Part shown: piece by piece, positions 25,323 to 34,136 of the stretch
Position numbering within the stretch: the stretch's first letter is position 1
Layout: the number at the start of each line of letters is the position of its first letter
NCBI RefSeq assembly: GCF_048553275.1
Contig: NZ_JBLZMW010000019.1
Location: forward strand, 1 to 64,000
Source: Pacificoceanicola sp048553275
GTDB taxonomy: Bacteria; Pseudomonadota; Alphaproteobacteria; Rhodobacterales; Rhodobacteraceae
DNA length: 64,000 nucleotides
Direction: 5' to 3'
Program-made: the position numbers and the translations under genes
Notes under the pieces: generated by a model
The model's input: only the letters and a program-made list of their open reading frames with translations
The model's database searches: none
Told to the model about the DNA's origin: nothing

Positions 25323-25511
25323 TCAAGCGAGCGCGTGGCTCGCCGCATCGAGTTCCTTGTTCGTTTCCGCGTCGTTCTTGGCCTTGTGGGCCGTCTCGGC
25401 CGCGCGGTAATGCTTCAGGGCCGCATCTTTTTTCGGACCGGACGGTGCCTTGTCCCAGGCGGCTTTGACGGATGTCATCTTTTCGGCGGTCTTGGTTTGA
25501 TCGGGTGTCAT
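25323..25511 (-). CDS. Small Lys/Ala-rich protein, 62 residues
   Basis: A helical, charged small protein starting MTPDQTKTAEKMTSVKAAWD, with repeated Ala-Lys heptad-like segments (KHYRAAETAHKAKNDAETNK). AAAGGA precedes ATG 25511-25509. No family is recognised. The composition resembles small stress-induced soluble proteins of Rhodobacteraceae. It converges with the Crp-family gene. Confidence 0.65.
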   Translation of the reverse strand: MTPDQTKTAEKMTSVKAAWDKAPSGPKKDAALKHYRAAETAHKAKNDAETNKELDAASHALA

Positions 25512-25545
25512 TGGATTTGTCCTTTCATGGACTTTCCGAGAAATA

Positions 25546-25598
25546 AAAAGCGTGTGGGCGGGCCGGTCTGTTGGGGATCAACACGCCCACACGCTTTT
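25546..25598 (-). terminator. Intrinsic terminator of the 26569-25686 operon
   Basis: A perfect 15-bp inverted repeat, AAAAGCGTGTGGGCG (25546-25560) and its complement (25584-25598), with a 23-base loop. On the minus strand it is followed by TTTTTATTT. It lies downstream of the minus-strand pair ending at 25686 and upstream of the next small gene. Confidence 0.85.
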
Positions 25599-25685
25599 CA
25601 GGAACTTGGAAATGTATTGTGCCGCCAAATATTCGGCGGGTACTCATGACCTAGCCAATCTCGGGCCGCACCGCACTGACGCAGG

Positions 25686-26141
25686 TTAGCCCACGCGTTT
25701 TTGGCGGATTGGTTGCGCCGTCGGCTTACCAGTCACCGCCGTTTGCTGATGGGAAATCCGCAGCCATGTGGCATCATCGCGAAGGTACGTCGATGCGCAG
25801 AGCGCCTTGTAGATCGGCACGTCGGTTTTTTCAGCCGAGACCCGGTAAGTGAGGATCGCGATGTCATCGCATCGGGTTACGCGCCGCTCGGCCATGACGA
25901 TGGAACGCCAGCCGGTCCTCTGGCGCAGCTGCCGCCAGATGAGTTCCCCCTGGAGGATGCCGGGCGGATAGGGAAAAATCATCACGGCGTTGCTCGCTGT
26001 CGTTGCGCGCGCGTTTTCGGCGCCACTGGTCCAGAAATGCTCTTCCATGTCCCAGAGCACGCCCTGTTCGTCCGGAGAAGGGGGTCCGGATCTGTGCGCG
26101 GCATGGGCCTGTCTGTGCGCTGTCACGGTTGAGACGCTCAT
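25686..26141 (-). CDS. NTF2-like (DUF4440/SnoaL-type) protein
   Basis: This 151-residue protein has the pattern of a small NTF2-like fold: EQGVLWDMEEHFWTSG near residue 24, then ASNAVMIFPYPPGIL, GWRSIVMAERRV, DDIAILTYRVSA and an ending strand ATWLRISHQQTAV. Members bind small ligands or act as accessory proteins. It overlaps the upstream membrane-protein gene by ATGA (26141-26138) and is followed by the terminator at 25546-25598. Confidence 0.7.
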   Translation of the reverse strand: MSVSTVTAHRQAHAAHRSGPPSPDEQGVLWDMEEHFWTSGAENARATTASNAVMIFPYPPGILQGELIWRQLRQRTGWRSIVMAERRVTRCDDIAILTYRVSAEKTDVPIYKALCASTYLRDDATWLRISHQQTAVTGKPTAQPIRQKRVG

Positions 26142-26569
26142 TCGCCCGACCCCGACCCGCCAACAAGCAAGAATTGAAACAGCACGAAGATGATCGCGAG
26201 CACTGCCCAGATCGCGCCGCTTGTTCCCAGGTGGCTGTCCGCTTCGGACGAGGCCGCCTGTTTCGCGCGTCCCGGCGTCCGGCCTTCGGGCAGCAACTGG
26301 CTCAGGTTCCGTGCGATCCTGCCGTGATCGCTGGCGAGAGCGGGAACATCCCGAGAGCGGGCAAGCAGGTTCGCCAACCGCGCCCGGGCCGCGTCGTGTC
26401 CCAGCGTCACCAGTTCAGCGGTTTCCTTCCAGGGATCAAGGCCGAGCCGTGCCAGCGTGGAGAGCACGGTCACGGCATAGCCGTTTCGATCCTCGCCGAC
26501 GAAGGCATAGAGAAACCGGTCGAACTCGGGGGGGTGCGGGTTGAGTACATTGGATTTGGCCATTGTCAT
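26138..26569 (-). CDS. Tail-anchored membrane protein, function unknown
   Basis: This 143-residue protein has a soluble helical N-terminal part (FDRFLYAFVGEDRNGYAVTV, then VTLGHDAARARLANLLARS) and one C-terminal membrane helix (AIWAVLAIIFVLFQFLLVGG), so it is likely tail-anchored with the bulk in the cytoplasm. Two ATGs (26569 and 26563) are possible starts. It is coupled to the NTF2-like gene by ATGA and divergent from the next plus-strand gene. Confidence 0.7.
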   Translation of the reverse strand: MTMAKSNVLNPHPPEFDRFLYAFVGEDRNGYAVTVLSTLARLGLDPWKETAELVTLGHDAARARLANLLARSRDVPALASDHGRIARNLSQLLPEGRTPGRAKQAASSEADSHLGTSGAIWAVLAIIFVLFQFLLVGGSGSGE

Positions 26570-26832
26570 TCCAGTCCTTTTGCCGGGGCGCAGATCGCCC
26601 CTTTTGCCAAAGGATACGCGCGGGCCGATCTCACCGCCCTTACACAGGTCAGTGTTGGCGGCTGCCGCCGGGACGGGGCGAAACCGGTTCGGTGTCCGGG
26701 ACTAACATGTATCAGCCCTGGTCGGATGATCGCTATGTAGAACAGGGGCGATCGTTCGGCTGGTCAGCTCCGCATCCCAAGGGGCCGCATCAGTGGTGAG
26801 CGACGGATTTGCCAATATCGCGGAGACCAGAG

Positions 26833-27147
26833 ATGACCATGCGGTCGACCAGATCGACGGTGACGTTTTCAAACCCGTTCACCGTGCCGGGATATCCGGG
26901 CGAACTGCCCGCGGGCAGTTACGAGCTTCTCGTCGAAGAGGAGCTGCTCCAGGGGCTGAGCTTCGAGGCCTACAGGCGGACGGCGACCTACCTGAGGGTG
27001 CGCGGACAGGACGGTCAGGCGGGGCGAAGTGAGCTTCGGGAGACAACCGAGGCCGACCTGAAGGCGGCGCTCCGCCGGGACGCGGACACAGCCGAAGCGA
27101 ACAAAAATAGCGAAGCGGCGCTTTCTCCGCAGGAGGACTTGGAATGA
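26833..27147 (+). CDS. Small hypothetical protein
   Basis: The 104-residue frame is taken from ATG 26833 (GGAGACCAGAG upstream). It holds a core TVTFSNPFTVPGYPGELPAG and ELLVEEELLQGLSFEAYRRT, a pattern I have seen in uncharacterised proteobacterial proteins with no assigned role. The C-terminus is charged and variable. It is coupled by ATGA (27144-27147) to the next small membrane protein gene. Confidence 0.7.
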   Translation: MTMRSTRSTVTFSNPFTVPGYPGELPAGSYELLVEEELLQGLSFEAYRRTATYLRVRGQDGQAGRSELRETTEADLKAALRRDADTAEANKNSEAALSPQEDLE

Positions 27148-27488
27148 ATACTCCCGAATGGCTCAAACCCGGCATCTTTGGTGCCGTGATCGGTGCCGTC
27201 GTTGTCGGCATCGTCGGCTTCACCTGGGGCGGCTGGGTGACCGGCGGGACGTCGAATGACAGGGCGATGGCGATGTCCCGCGACGAGGTCGTGGCCTCGA
27301 TGGTGCCTGTCTGCCTCGACATGGCGCGATCAGACCCGGCGCGGGCGGACAAGCTTGCAACGATCCGGGCCGCCTCAACCTACCAGAGGCGCGACGCTCT
27401 GATGACGGCCGGCTGGGCGACGATGCCAGGAGCCGATGCCCCCGACCGGGACATTGCACAGGCCTGCCTGAAGGAGCTGGACCTCTGA
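27144..27488 (+). CDS. Small membrane protein, function unknown
   Basis: This 114-residue protein has one N-terminal helix (GIFGAVIGAVVVGIVGFTWG, about 10-29) and a conserved-looking outside domain containing two Cys residues (MVPVCLDMARSDP and DIAQACLKELDL). These are probably a periplasmic pair. It overlaps the preceding gene by ATGA and lies 107 bp before hflK. The family is widespread but has no function that I know. Confidence 0.75.
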   Translation: MNTPEWLKPGIFGAVIGAVVVGIVGFTWGGWVTGGTSNDRAMAMSRDEVVASMVPVCLDMARSDPARADKLATIRAASTYQRRDALMTAGWATMPGADAPDRDIAQACLKELDL

Positions 27489-27595
27489 GGTGATGCAGTT
27501 CGAAGCCGACGACATGATGGTGCAAAACGGGTCGCATCGTCCAACCCGCGAGCCAGGCACTGCCCCGAGTGCCCCAACCAGGATAGGCGCGTGCG

Positions 27596-28663
27596 ATGTC
27601 TTCTGATGACACTGGGCCGGAGGATCGCGGCCCCTGGAAAAACAAGCAGAACCGTGGTCGCCCCGAGGCCGGCGCAATTCTCAGGCGGGGCCGGACCCGG
27701 CTGCAGGGTATTCTGCCGGACGGTCTGCCGCCGGTGAGGCGTCTTGCCATCGGGGCCGCCATCGCGCTTGCGGTGCTTGGGGCGTGGTCCTCCTACTACA
27801 CGGTGCCGAGCGATTCTGTCGCGATTGTGCAACGGTTCGGGAAGTACCGCGCCGAGGTCCCTCCGGGGCTGCACTTCAAGATCCCGTTCGGGATCGACGC
27901 GACCACGCTGGTGCCGGTCAAGCGCCAGCTGAAACAGGAATTCGGCTTCACGACTCCGGGTGCCACCGATCCCTATCAGAGCCCGACGGACGGTCGCCGC
28001 GAGACCGAGATGGTGACGGGCGATCTCAATGCCGCGCTCGTGGAGTGGGTGGTGCAGTACCGGATTTCCGAACCCAGGAAGTTCCTGTTCGAAGTGCGCG
28101 AGCCGAGCGCGACCCTGCGCTACGTGTCGGTGTCCGTCATGCGCGAAGTCGTGGGAGACCGCACGGTCGACGAGGTGATCACCGTCGGGCGTCAGGAAAT
28201 CGAAAGCGAAGCCCTGCTGAAGATGCAGGCGCTCGCGATCAAATACGCGATGGGCATCAGCATCGACCAGGTGCAGTTGAAGAACATCAATCCGCCCCAG
28301 CCGGTTCAAGCCTTGTTCAACGAGGTCAACCAGGCGCAGCAAGAGAAGGAGCGGATCATCAACGAGGCCCGCCGCGAATACAACCGCGTCATCCCCCTGG
28401 CCGAAGGCGAAAAGGATCAGCGCATCCGCGAAGCCGATGGCTATCGCCTGCGGCGGATCAATGAAGCCGAGGGCGATGCGGCCCGGTTCACCGCCTTGCT
28501 GACGGAATTCCGTCTGGCTCCCGAAGTGACCCGGCGCCGAATCTATATCGAAACCCTTCAGGATGTTCTTCCGGGAATTGGCTCCAAGATCATCGTCGAC
28601 GGATCCACGGCAAGCATCCTGCCGCTTTTGAGCCTGGATCGCCGGACAGGAGAGCAACGATGA
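27596..28663 (+). CDS. hflK: HflK-like SPFH/band-7 membrane protein
   Basis: This 355-residue protein forms, with HflC, the cage around the membrane protease FtsH in model bacteria. It has a Gly/Pro/Arg-rich cytoplasmic start, one membrane helix (RLAIGAAIALAVLGAWSSYY, about residues 48-67), then the SPFH domain (VPSDSVAIVQRFGKYRAEVP, PPGLHFKIPF, ALVEWVVQYRI) and a long helical segment (NEARREYNRVIPLAEGEKDQ). It is shorter than the E. coli HflK. The gene is coupled to hflC by ATGA at 28660-28663. It may be a second copy, since the usual ftsH/degP neighbours are missing. Confidence 0.88.
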   Translation: MSSDDTGPEDRGPWKNKQNRGRPEAGAILRRGRTRLQGILPDGLPPVRRLAIGAAIALAVLGAWSSYYTVPSDSVAIVQRFGKYRAEVPPGLHFKIPFGIDATTLVPVKRQLKQEFGFTTPGATDPYQSPTDGRRETEMVTGDLNAALVEWVVQYRISEPRKFLFEVREPSATLRYVSVSVMREVVGDRTVDEVITVGRQEIESEALLKMQALAIKYAMGISIDQVQLKNINPPQPVQALFNEVNQAQQEKERIINEARREYNRVIPLAEGEKDQRIREADGYRLRRINEAEGDAARFTALLTEFRLAPEVTRRRIYIETLQDVLPGIGSKIIVDGSTASILPLLSLDRRTGEQR

Positions 28664-29739
28664 AGACCCTTACGTTTATTGCCGCCGGGGTCGCGGTTGC
28701 CGGGCTCGTCGCGGCATCCTCCGCCGTCTACACGATCGGCGAGGTCGAACAGGCCATCATCACCCAGTTCGGCAAGCCGGTCGGCGCGCCGATCACCGAG
28801 GCGGGCCTCAAGTTGAAACTGCCCTTCGTTCAGGCGGTCAACCGGATCGACAGCCGGGTTCTGGAGTGGGATGGCTCGCCATCGGACATGCCCACCAAGG
28901 ACAAGCTCTATATCTCGGTCGATCTCTTTGCGCGCTGGACGATCACCGATCCTTTGCAGTATTTCTTGCGCCTGCGCGACGAGCGCAGCGCCCAGTCGCG
29001 CCTTGACGATATCCTCGGCAGCGAGACGCGCAACGCCGTCGCCAAACACGAACTCATCGAGATCGTGCGCACGACAAGGGGGCGGACGCCGCTTCGGGAC
29101 ACGCTCCTGACCGATCAGGAGCTTGCGCAGGACATTGGCGCATTGGTTCCCATCACGAAGGGGCGGGCACTGGTCGAGCAGCAGATCTTCGAGGCGGCGG
29201 CCGAGAAGGTGCGCGTCTTCGGGATCGAGCTTCTCGACATTCGTTTCAAGCGCATAAACTACAACGAAAGCGTGCGGCCCAAGATCTATGACCGCATGAT
29301 CTCGGAGCGGCGGCAGATCGCCGAACGGTTCCTGTCCGAAGGCAACGGTGAGGCGGCCCGTATTCAAGGCAACAGGGTGCGGGATCTGAACAAGATCCAG
29401 TCTGAAGCCTATCGCGCCGTCGAAGAAATTCGCGGCACCGCCGATGCCGCAGCGGCAGCAATCTACGCGGGCGCCTACAATGTCGATGCTGTCTCGGTTG
29501 AGTTCTACGGTTTCACCCGGACCATGCAGGCCTACGGCGACATGATCTCCGATGACACGACGCTTGTCCTGACGACGGACAGCGATCTGTTCCGGTTCCT
29601 GCGCGGCATGCAGCGCGCGCCAGACCCGGCCCGCGAGCCCGGCAGCGATGCGGGCGAGGCGGCTGGTGTGGCCGCAACCGGCAGGGCCCGACTTGCGCAA
29701 GACGTCGCGCGTTTTTGGCGGCCTTTGTTCCGGGAGTGA
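28660..29739 (+). CDS. hflC: HflC-like SPFH/band-7 membrane protein
   Basis: This 359-residue partner of HflK has an N-terminal membrane anchor (FIAAGVAVAGLVAASSAVYT, about residues 5-24), then IGEVEQAIITQFGKPVG, LKLKLPFVQAVNRIDSRVLE, and the HflC segment DIRFKRINYNESVRPKIYDR with MISERRQIAERFLSEGNGEA. The last 50 residues (from about PDPAREPGSD) extend beyond the usual C-terminus. It directly overlaps hflK and ends the stress-like region; a 1.1-kb gene-free stretch follows. Confidence 0.88.
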   Translation: MKTLTFIAAGVAVAGLVAASSAVYTIGEVEQAIITQFGKPVGAPITEAGLKLKLPFVQAVNRIDSRVLEWDGSPSDMPTKDKLYISVDLFARWTITDPLQYFLRLRDERSAQSRLDDILGSETRNAVAKHELIEIVRTTRGRTPLRDTLLTDQELAQDIGALVPITKGRALVEQQIFEAAAEKVRVFGIELLDIRFKRINYNESVRPKIYDRMISERRQIAERFLSEGNGEAARIQGNRVRDLNKIQSEAYRAVEEIRGTADAAAAAIYAGAYNVDAVSVEFYGFTRTMQAYGDMISDDTTLVLTTDSDLFRFLRGMQRAPDPAREPGSDAGEAAGVAATGRARLAQDVARFWRPLFRE

Positions 29740-30861
29740 CGCCCCTTGCTCCGAAGGCGGACAGGCATTGCCCTGTCGCACCGGTCGCAGGCACAGGACC
29801 CATTCAGAGCCGGGTCATGACGGCGGGATGCCGTGCCGGGCGATGGATGCCACCTCTCTCACGCCGCATCGCGGGACTTCTGGCTGATCGGGGCTGTGAT
29901 GCCGAGTGATCCCGCGAACCTGTCCCGGACAGGGCGGGGCACGCCTGCCTGCCCGGCCATCGCCCTGGCGGCAATCCTGATCTTCTGGCGATGAATGGCA
30001 GTGTGTCCCGCCTGCTGGGTCGCGGGCTTTCTTCTGCGTTGTGGTTTCCCGCCGGCGCAGAAGTCGTCTATTGGCCGGCGCGCGGCGGATGACTTGTCCG
30101 GTGACGGGCCCTGATCGACACGCGTCCGCGCCAGCGCGAGCCGCCCTTGCGTCTGCTCCGGACTCGGTTTCCACCGAATGAAGGCTTGCCTGTAGTGGCC
30201 AAATCGCGCGTGCTGAGTGGTCGACGAGGGGCAATTCAGGGGATGTTGCGGCGTATTCCGGCGCAGCGGCATCCACCGTCAAGAGTTTGAAGATACACGA
30301 AAAATGCAAACAGATCAAAACGCCAAACTCTCTGCCGCGCCGATCATGGATCGTGGAGGCGTGATTTTATCGTTAAATGTCAGGGGTTTGCAGTAAATTC
30401 TGGGTCGAATTAGCCCGCTTGTGGCTCAGGGCAAAGACCAATTGTCATAGATTGGTGTTCGTTTGCGCCCGGTTTCATGATTGTACTTTGGCACCGGCGG
30501 AAGGGGGCTCTCCGCGCAGCCAAGCATTCTTGTTTCCAAAGGAAATTCCGCCGCCACCGTGCGCCGGTTCGAGCCCGACACCAGAATGGGCCAGGAGACG
30601 TGCCGTACATCGGGCATCAATTCAAGCACGGACTATCGCGAAATTTCGTAGATTGTGGATGCCCTCTGCCAAGTAAGATTTTTTGAGTGAGTTCGGGGTC
30701 CGCCTTTTCCGCCGCCGAAGCGACGTGTCCATCTTTGAACCATGGCTGTGAGGTTTTGCTGGTTCGCCGAACGGTCGTGACCGATGTTTTTTCCCCATCT
30801 GCCGCGCGGCTTCCTGATCTGAGATCGGCTCCTTCGAAGAGGATCAAGACGGCGTTGCTCC
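29740..30861. other. Gene-poor stretch before the IS66 remnant
   Basis: About 1.1 kb with no convincing gene. Frames are short, mixed in composition and lack ribosome binding sites. It changes from GC-rich (29740-30250) to more mixed DNA, with a short AT-rich patch at 30354-30400 (GATTTTATCGTTAAATGTC). The left end of the IS66 element probably lies near 30672 (GTAAGATTTTTTGAGTG), but I could not match a right-end inverted repeat. Confidence 0.4.
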
Positions 30862-31245
30862 ATGGATGCTACATTCGAGGTTCTCACGGAGGATGGAGGC
30901 GATCGGCGCAATCGCAAGTTGCCTGATATCGTGAAGGCGCGGATCGTGGCCGAGACCTTTGCGCCCGGTGCGACGGTTGCTGCTGCTGCGCAGTTACACG
31001 GGGTCAAGGCAAACCATTTGCCGGCATGGCGAAGGCTGGCCCGCAAGGGCAAGCCGGTGTTGCCTGAGCCGGAAGACGAGGTTGAGTTCGCGGCGATGGT
31101 GATGGCGGCCCCATTGGCGGATGCCGAGCCAAGCGTGGACGAGCCCGTAGATATCATCGTGGGCGCGGTCACGATCCGGCTGGACGCAGCGACGTCGGCA
31201 GCGCGTATCGCGGCGATCGCCCATGCGCTGGCACAGACGGCATGA
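30862..31245 (+). CDS. tnpA: IS66 family accessory protein TnpA
   Basis: This 127-residue protein has a helix-turn-helix of IS66 OrfA type (VKARIVAETFAPGATVAAAA, then QLHGVKANHLPAWRRLARKG) and an acidic middle. It starts at ATG 30862 and overlaps the tnpB start by ATGA (31242-31245), the usual arrangement. The frame is full-length and undisrupted although the rest of the element is decayed. The conserved W in HLPAWRR is present. Confidence 0.8.
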   Translation: MDATFEVLTEDGGDRRNRKLPDIVKARIVAETFAPGATVAAAAQLHGVKANHLPAWRRLARKGKPVLPEPEDEVEFAAMVMAAPLADAEPSVDEPVDIIVGAVTIRLDAATSAARIAAIAHALAQTA

Positions 31246-31632
31246 TCTTTCCGTCGAGCCGGGTGCGGATCATGGTCGCGACCAAGCCCGTGGACTTCCG
31301 CAATGGGTACAACGGTTTGGCGGCGTTGGGGGCGAACGCGTTGCGCAAGGAGCCGTACACCGGAACCGCCTTCGTGTTCAGGGTCAAGCGGGCGGATCGG
31401 CTGAAGCTGCTGTTCTGGGACGGCACCGGGTTGGTCTTCGCCATCGGTCTCGAACGCATGGCGACGTGCTGGCTAACCCTACTAGAGGCTGGAGGAGCAC
31501 AACTTTATTTGGCCCGCGATCCGGGACGGGTTGATGACGCGGAGCCATACCCAGTGCGAGGCGCTGTTCTCGGGGCTCGACTGGCGCCGCGTCCGCGCCA
31601 TCGAAGCCCGCGCGCCCGAGGCGGTGGAATGA
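31242..31632 (+). pseudogene. tnpB: IS66 accessory gene tnpB, disrupted
   Basis: The N-terminal half is in frame from ATG 31242 (FPSSRVRIMVATKPVDFRNG, then LLFWDGTGLV). After base 31436 about 37 extra bases occur, containing an inverted repeat TCGCCAT (31438-31444)/ATGGCGA (31458-31464). The normal continuation resumes in another frame as TAC-TAG-AGG-CTG-GAG-GAG, where a Lys codon has become TAG, and runs to WRRVRAIEARAPEAVE and the stop at 31632. The gene is therefore inactivated twice. Confidence 0.85.
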
Positions 31633-31700
31633 CTGCGGCAGGATGACTCGGGCGTGGGTTTGCGCGGGTAGCCAGATGGCCGATCTTGTAGGTCGCGGCC

Positions 31701-33381
31701 ATGCTGAACGACGCCGATCTTCCTGACGATATTGCCGCTCTGAAGCCACTGTGGTTGCCGCCGAGGCGCGCAATTTGCGCAAGGATGATCGCATTGAGCG
31801 TCTGGAAAAGCTGGTAGATGCGTTCCGGCGGGCCGCCTTTGGACACAAGTCCAAGAAGCGTGACCCCGAACAGTCCGAACTGGCGTTCGAGGACCTCGAG
31901 ACTGCCATCGCATCGGTCCATGCCGAGGAAAAGGCGGACGCACCGGTCAGGAAACGCCACACCCGCCCGCGTGCTGCCAATCGCGGATCACTGCTCAGGC
32001 ATCTGCCACGCATCGAAGAGGTGATCGAGCCCGAGCGCCTGGTCTGTGCCTGTGGTGGCTGCCTGCACTGTATCGGCAGAGCGGCGGGACGTGATCCCGG
32101 CGCAGCTCCGCGTGATCCCTTGCCCGGCAGTGCATTCCGAAGGCCTGTCACGAGAGGGTTCCCCGCAGCCCGAAATACGCCTGCCGCGCCTGCACCGACG
32201 GGGCAGTCCATTGTGGCGCCTGTTCTGGTCAGCAAGCCTAAGGGAACCGTGGCTCTGGTGGGGCAGCGTAAGCCCCGAAGACACCGACCACCGTCCCCAG
32301 TATCGCCAGGCACAGACCTACAGCCGTCAGGGCTTCGATCTCGAGCGCTCCACCTTGGCCGACTGGGGCGAAAACCGGTCCCGAAGGGATTGAACCGTCC
32401 AGTGGAGGGTTCAAAGGGATGAACGCGCGAAGCGCCGGACGGACGGGCCGCCTTCAAGTTGCGGCCGGTCTTCAATGCGCTGATCGCGGATCTGAAGCGC
32501 TCGACCAAGCTGTTCATGCCCTCCCGGCAGCATCGGGTCGCGATGCGCCTGCCGGGTGGTCGATGAGACCTGTGCCCCGGTGCGCGACCCCGGGCGGCCG
32601 AAGAGGAAGACCGGTTACTTCCGGGCGTTGGCGCGGGATGATCGTCCCTGGGGTGGCGGCGCGCACCCTGGTGTCGCCTTCAGCTATGCGCCCGGGCGCG
32701 GCGGTCAGCACGCCGAGCAGATCCTGCGTGGCTTCAGGGGCATCCTGCAGGTGCCCTCTCATGGTTTGCAGGCAAACCACTGCCGGGTGACAGACAGCTA
32801 TGCCGGATACAATCGCCTTCTCAAGCCGGAGCAGGACATCAGGCTGGCCTGCTTTTGGGCGCACGCAAGGCGTAAATCAGTGGAGATCACCCGGACCGGC
32901 CCCGCGCCGATCGCGAAAGACGGCGTGAAACGCATCGGTGAACTCTATCGCATCGAAGCTGACATCCGAGGCGTCGATCCTGCTGCACGCCTTGCCGCGC
33001 GACGGGACCGTTCGGCGTCCATCATCGGCGACTTCGAGGCGTGGCCTGGCCAGCACCGCGCCCGTGGATCGAGAAAGTCTCCCCTCGGCGAAGCGCTTAC
33101 CTACATCGCCAAATTCCGGGATGGCCTCTGCCTGTTTCTGACCGATGGCAGGGTCGAGCTCGACAACAACACCGTCGAACGCACCATCCGCCCCATCGCG
33201 CTGAACCGGAAGTACGCCCTTTTTGCAGGGCACGATGCCGGGGGCCAAGAACTGGGCCGTCATCGTATCGCTGATCGAGACCTGCAAGCTGAACGCCGTC
33301 GATCCGCATGCTTGGCTGGCAACAACCCTGTCAGCCATCGCTGGAGATCGCATGCAAAGCAAGATCGGCCGAAGAAATTGA
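31701..33381 (+). pseudogene. tnpC: IS66 transposase gene tnpC, multiply frameshifted
   Basis: The gene starts at ATG 31701 (MLNDADLPDDIAALK). It loses one base near 31745, continues in the next frame (AAEARNLRKDDRIERLEKLV to ACGGCLHCIG near 32073), shifts again around 32075 and near 32380-32560, then reads well from TGYFRALARDDRPWGGGAHP to NNTVERTIRPIALNRKYALF. A last shift near 33240 precedes the end. A 39-base in-frame insertion (32754-32792) splits ILQV from DSYAGYNRL and contains a perfect palindrome TGGTTTGC-AG-GCAAACCA. Confidence 0.88.
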
Positions 33382-33519
33382 TCGCATCGTTTCTCACGGC
33401 GAAAGTTCCGCAGTCGCCCGTCTTGCGACCGGGTGTAGCGGTTGCCGCCGCAAGCTGGGTGGGTATTCATCCGGAGATTACGCCGCCCTCAACATTCCAC
33501 CACGTCCGAGATACGATCC

Positions 33520-33830
33520 CTTGAAGTCGAAGCTGTCCACTTCCCGGGCAGCAATGTCAGGAGAGGGGAGGCTCTTGGTGGCCGGGAATTTGGCCGCGTT
33601 CTGCGCCTTCAAATGGTCCCCCGGACCCTTTGATCTGCCGGCGCGAACCAGCTTGAACTGCGGCGCTCGACCATCCGTGGTTCGCGATGGATCAACTCCT
33701 ATTCGACCGGGCGCGTCCGGCACTGGACATGGTTCAAGCCTTCTGCGGTGCATTGGCGTGCCACCTTCTGTTACTGGCACAGGAATGCCGGTCGCTTCAG
33801 CCTCTTGAGGTGATGCTCCAGCAGGATCTC
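33520..33830 (-). pseudogene. istB: IS21 family helper ATPase istB, N-terminal remnant
   Basis: The minus strand reads EILLEHHLKRLKRPAFLCQ, a stop, then QKVARQCTAEGLNHVQ, another stop at an expected Leu/Glu position, and ELIHREPRMVERR. After an unrelated stretch of about 75 bases it continues AAKFPATKSL, about 30 extra bases, then DSFDFKG. These words match the start of IstB. The ATPase part is gone. Two stops, insertions and truncation make it a clear remnant; the partner istA is absent. Confidence 0.75.
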
Positions 33831-33839
33831 GGGGGCATG

Positions 33840-34109
33840 CGCTTTGACACCGAGGAAGCAGCCATCGCGCTGGGCAATGACAGCGGCTACGGCCTTGGCT
33901 CCGGCGTGTCCACCCGCGATCTGGTCCGGGCATCTTACGGATTACAACCGACCGTGTGATCTCGCCCATCGCCTCGTTCGGCAGCTTTGGCCAGTCGGGC
34001 TATGGGCGTGAGGCGGGGATGCAGGCCATCCTCGACAATACCCGCACCCCGCACCACATGGATCGACACCACCGGCGAGCCGATGGTCAACCCGTTCATC
34101 ATGCGCTGA
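33840..34109 (+). pseudogene. Aldehyde dehydrogenase C-terminal remnant
   Basis: The plus strand reads RFDTEEAAIALGNDSGYGLG and STRDLVRA, shifts frame, then VISPIASFGSFGQSGYGREA and GMQAILDNTRT, shifts again, then TWIDTTGEPMVNPFIMR with its stop at 34107-34109. This is the last ~90 residues of an NAD-dependent aldehyde dehydrogenase with two frameshifts. It abuts the istB remnant, so an IS21 insertion or later deletion probably removed the rest. Confidence 0.8.
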
Positions 34110-34136
34110 CGGTGCAAGGTTTGTGGCGCCCGCGCT

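Larger units (their letters stand above)
30862..33381 (+). mobile_element. Degenerate IS66-family element
   Basis: Three consecutive frames match tnpA, tnpB and tnpC of IS66 transposons in the normal order. tnpA is intact; tnpB and tnpC are broken by frameshifts, a nonsense codon and short insertions. The element ends with the usual C-terminal words (ETCKLNAVDPHAWLATTLSA). Terminal repeats were not found with confidence, so only the coding core is given. It cannot move on its own. Confidence 0.85.

Noticed and set aside
29815..30318. 167-codon minus-strand frame
   Set aside because: Odd composition, no ribosome binding site, no family; two other frames in the same place are equally open.
30672..30690. 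Left terminal inverted repeat of the IS66 element
   Set aside because: GTAAGATTTTTTGAGTG looks like an IS66 tip, but no matching right end was found near 33381-33960, so the boundary is not claimed.
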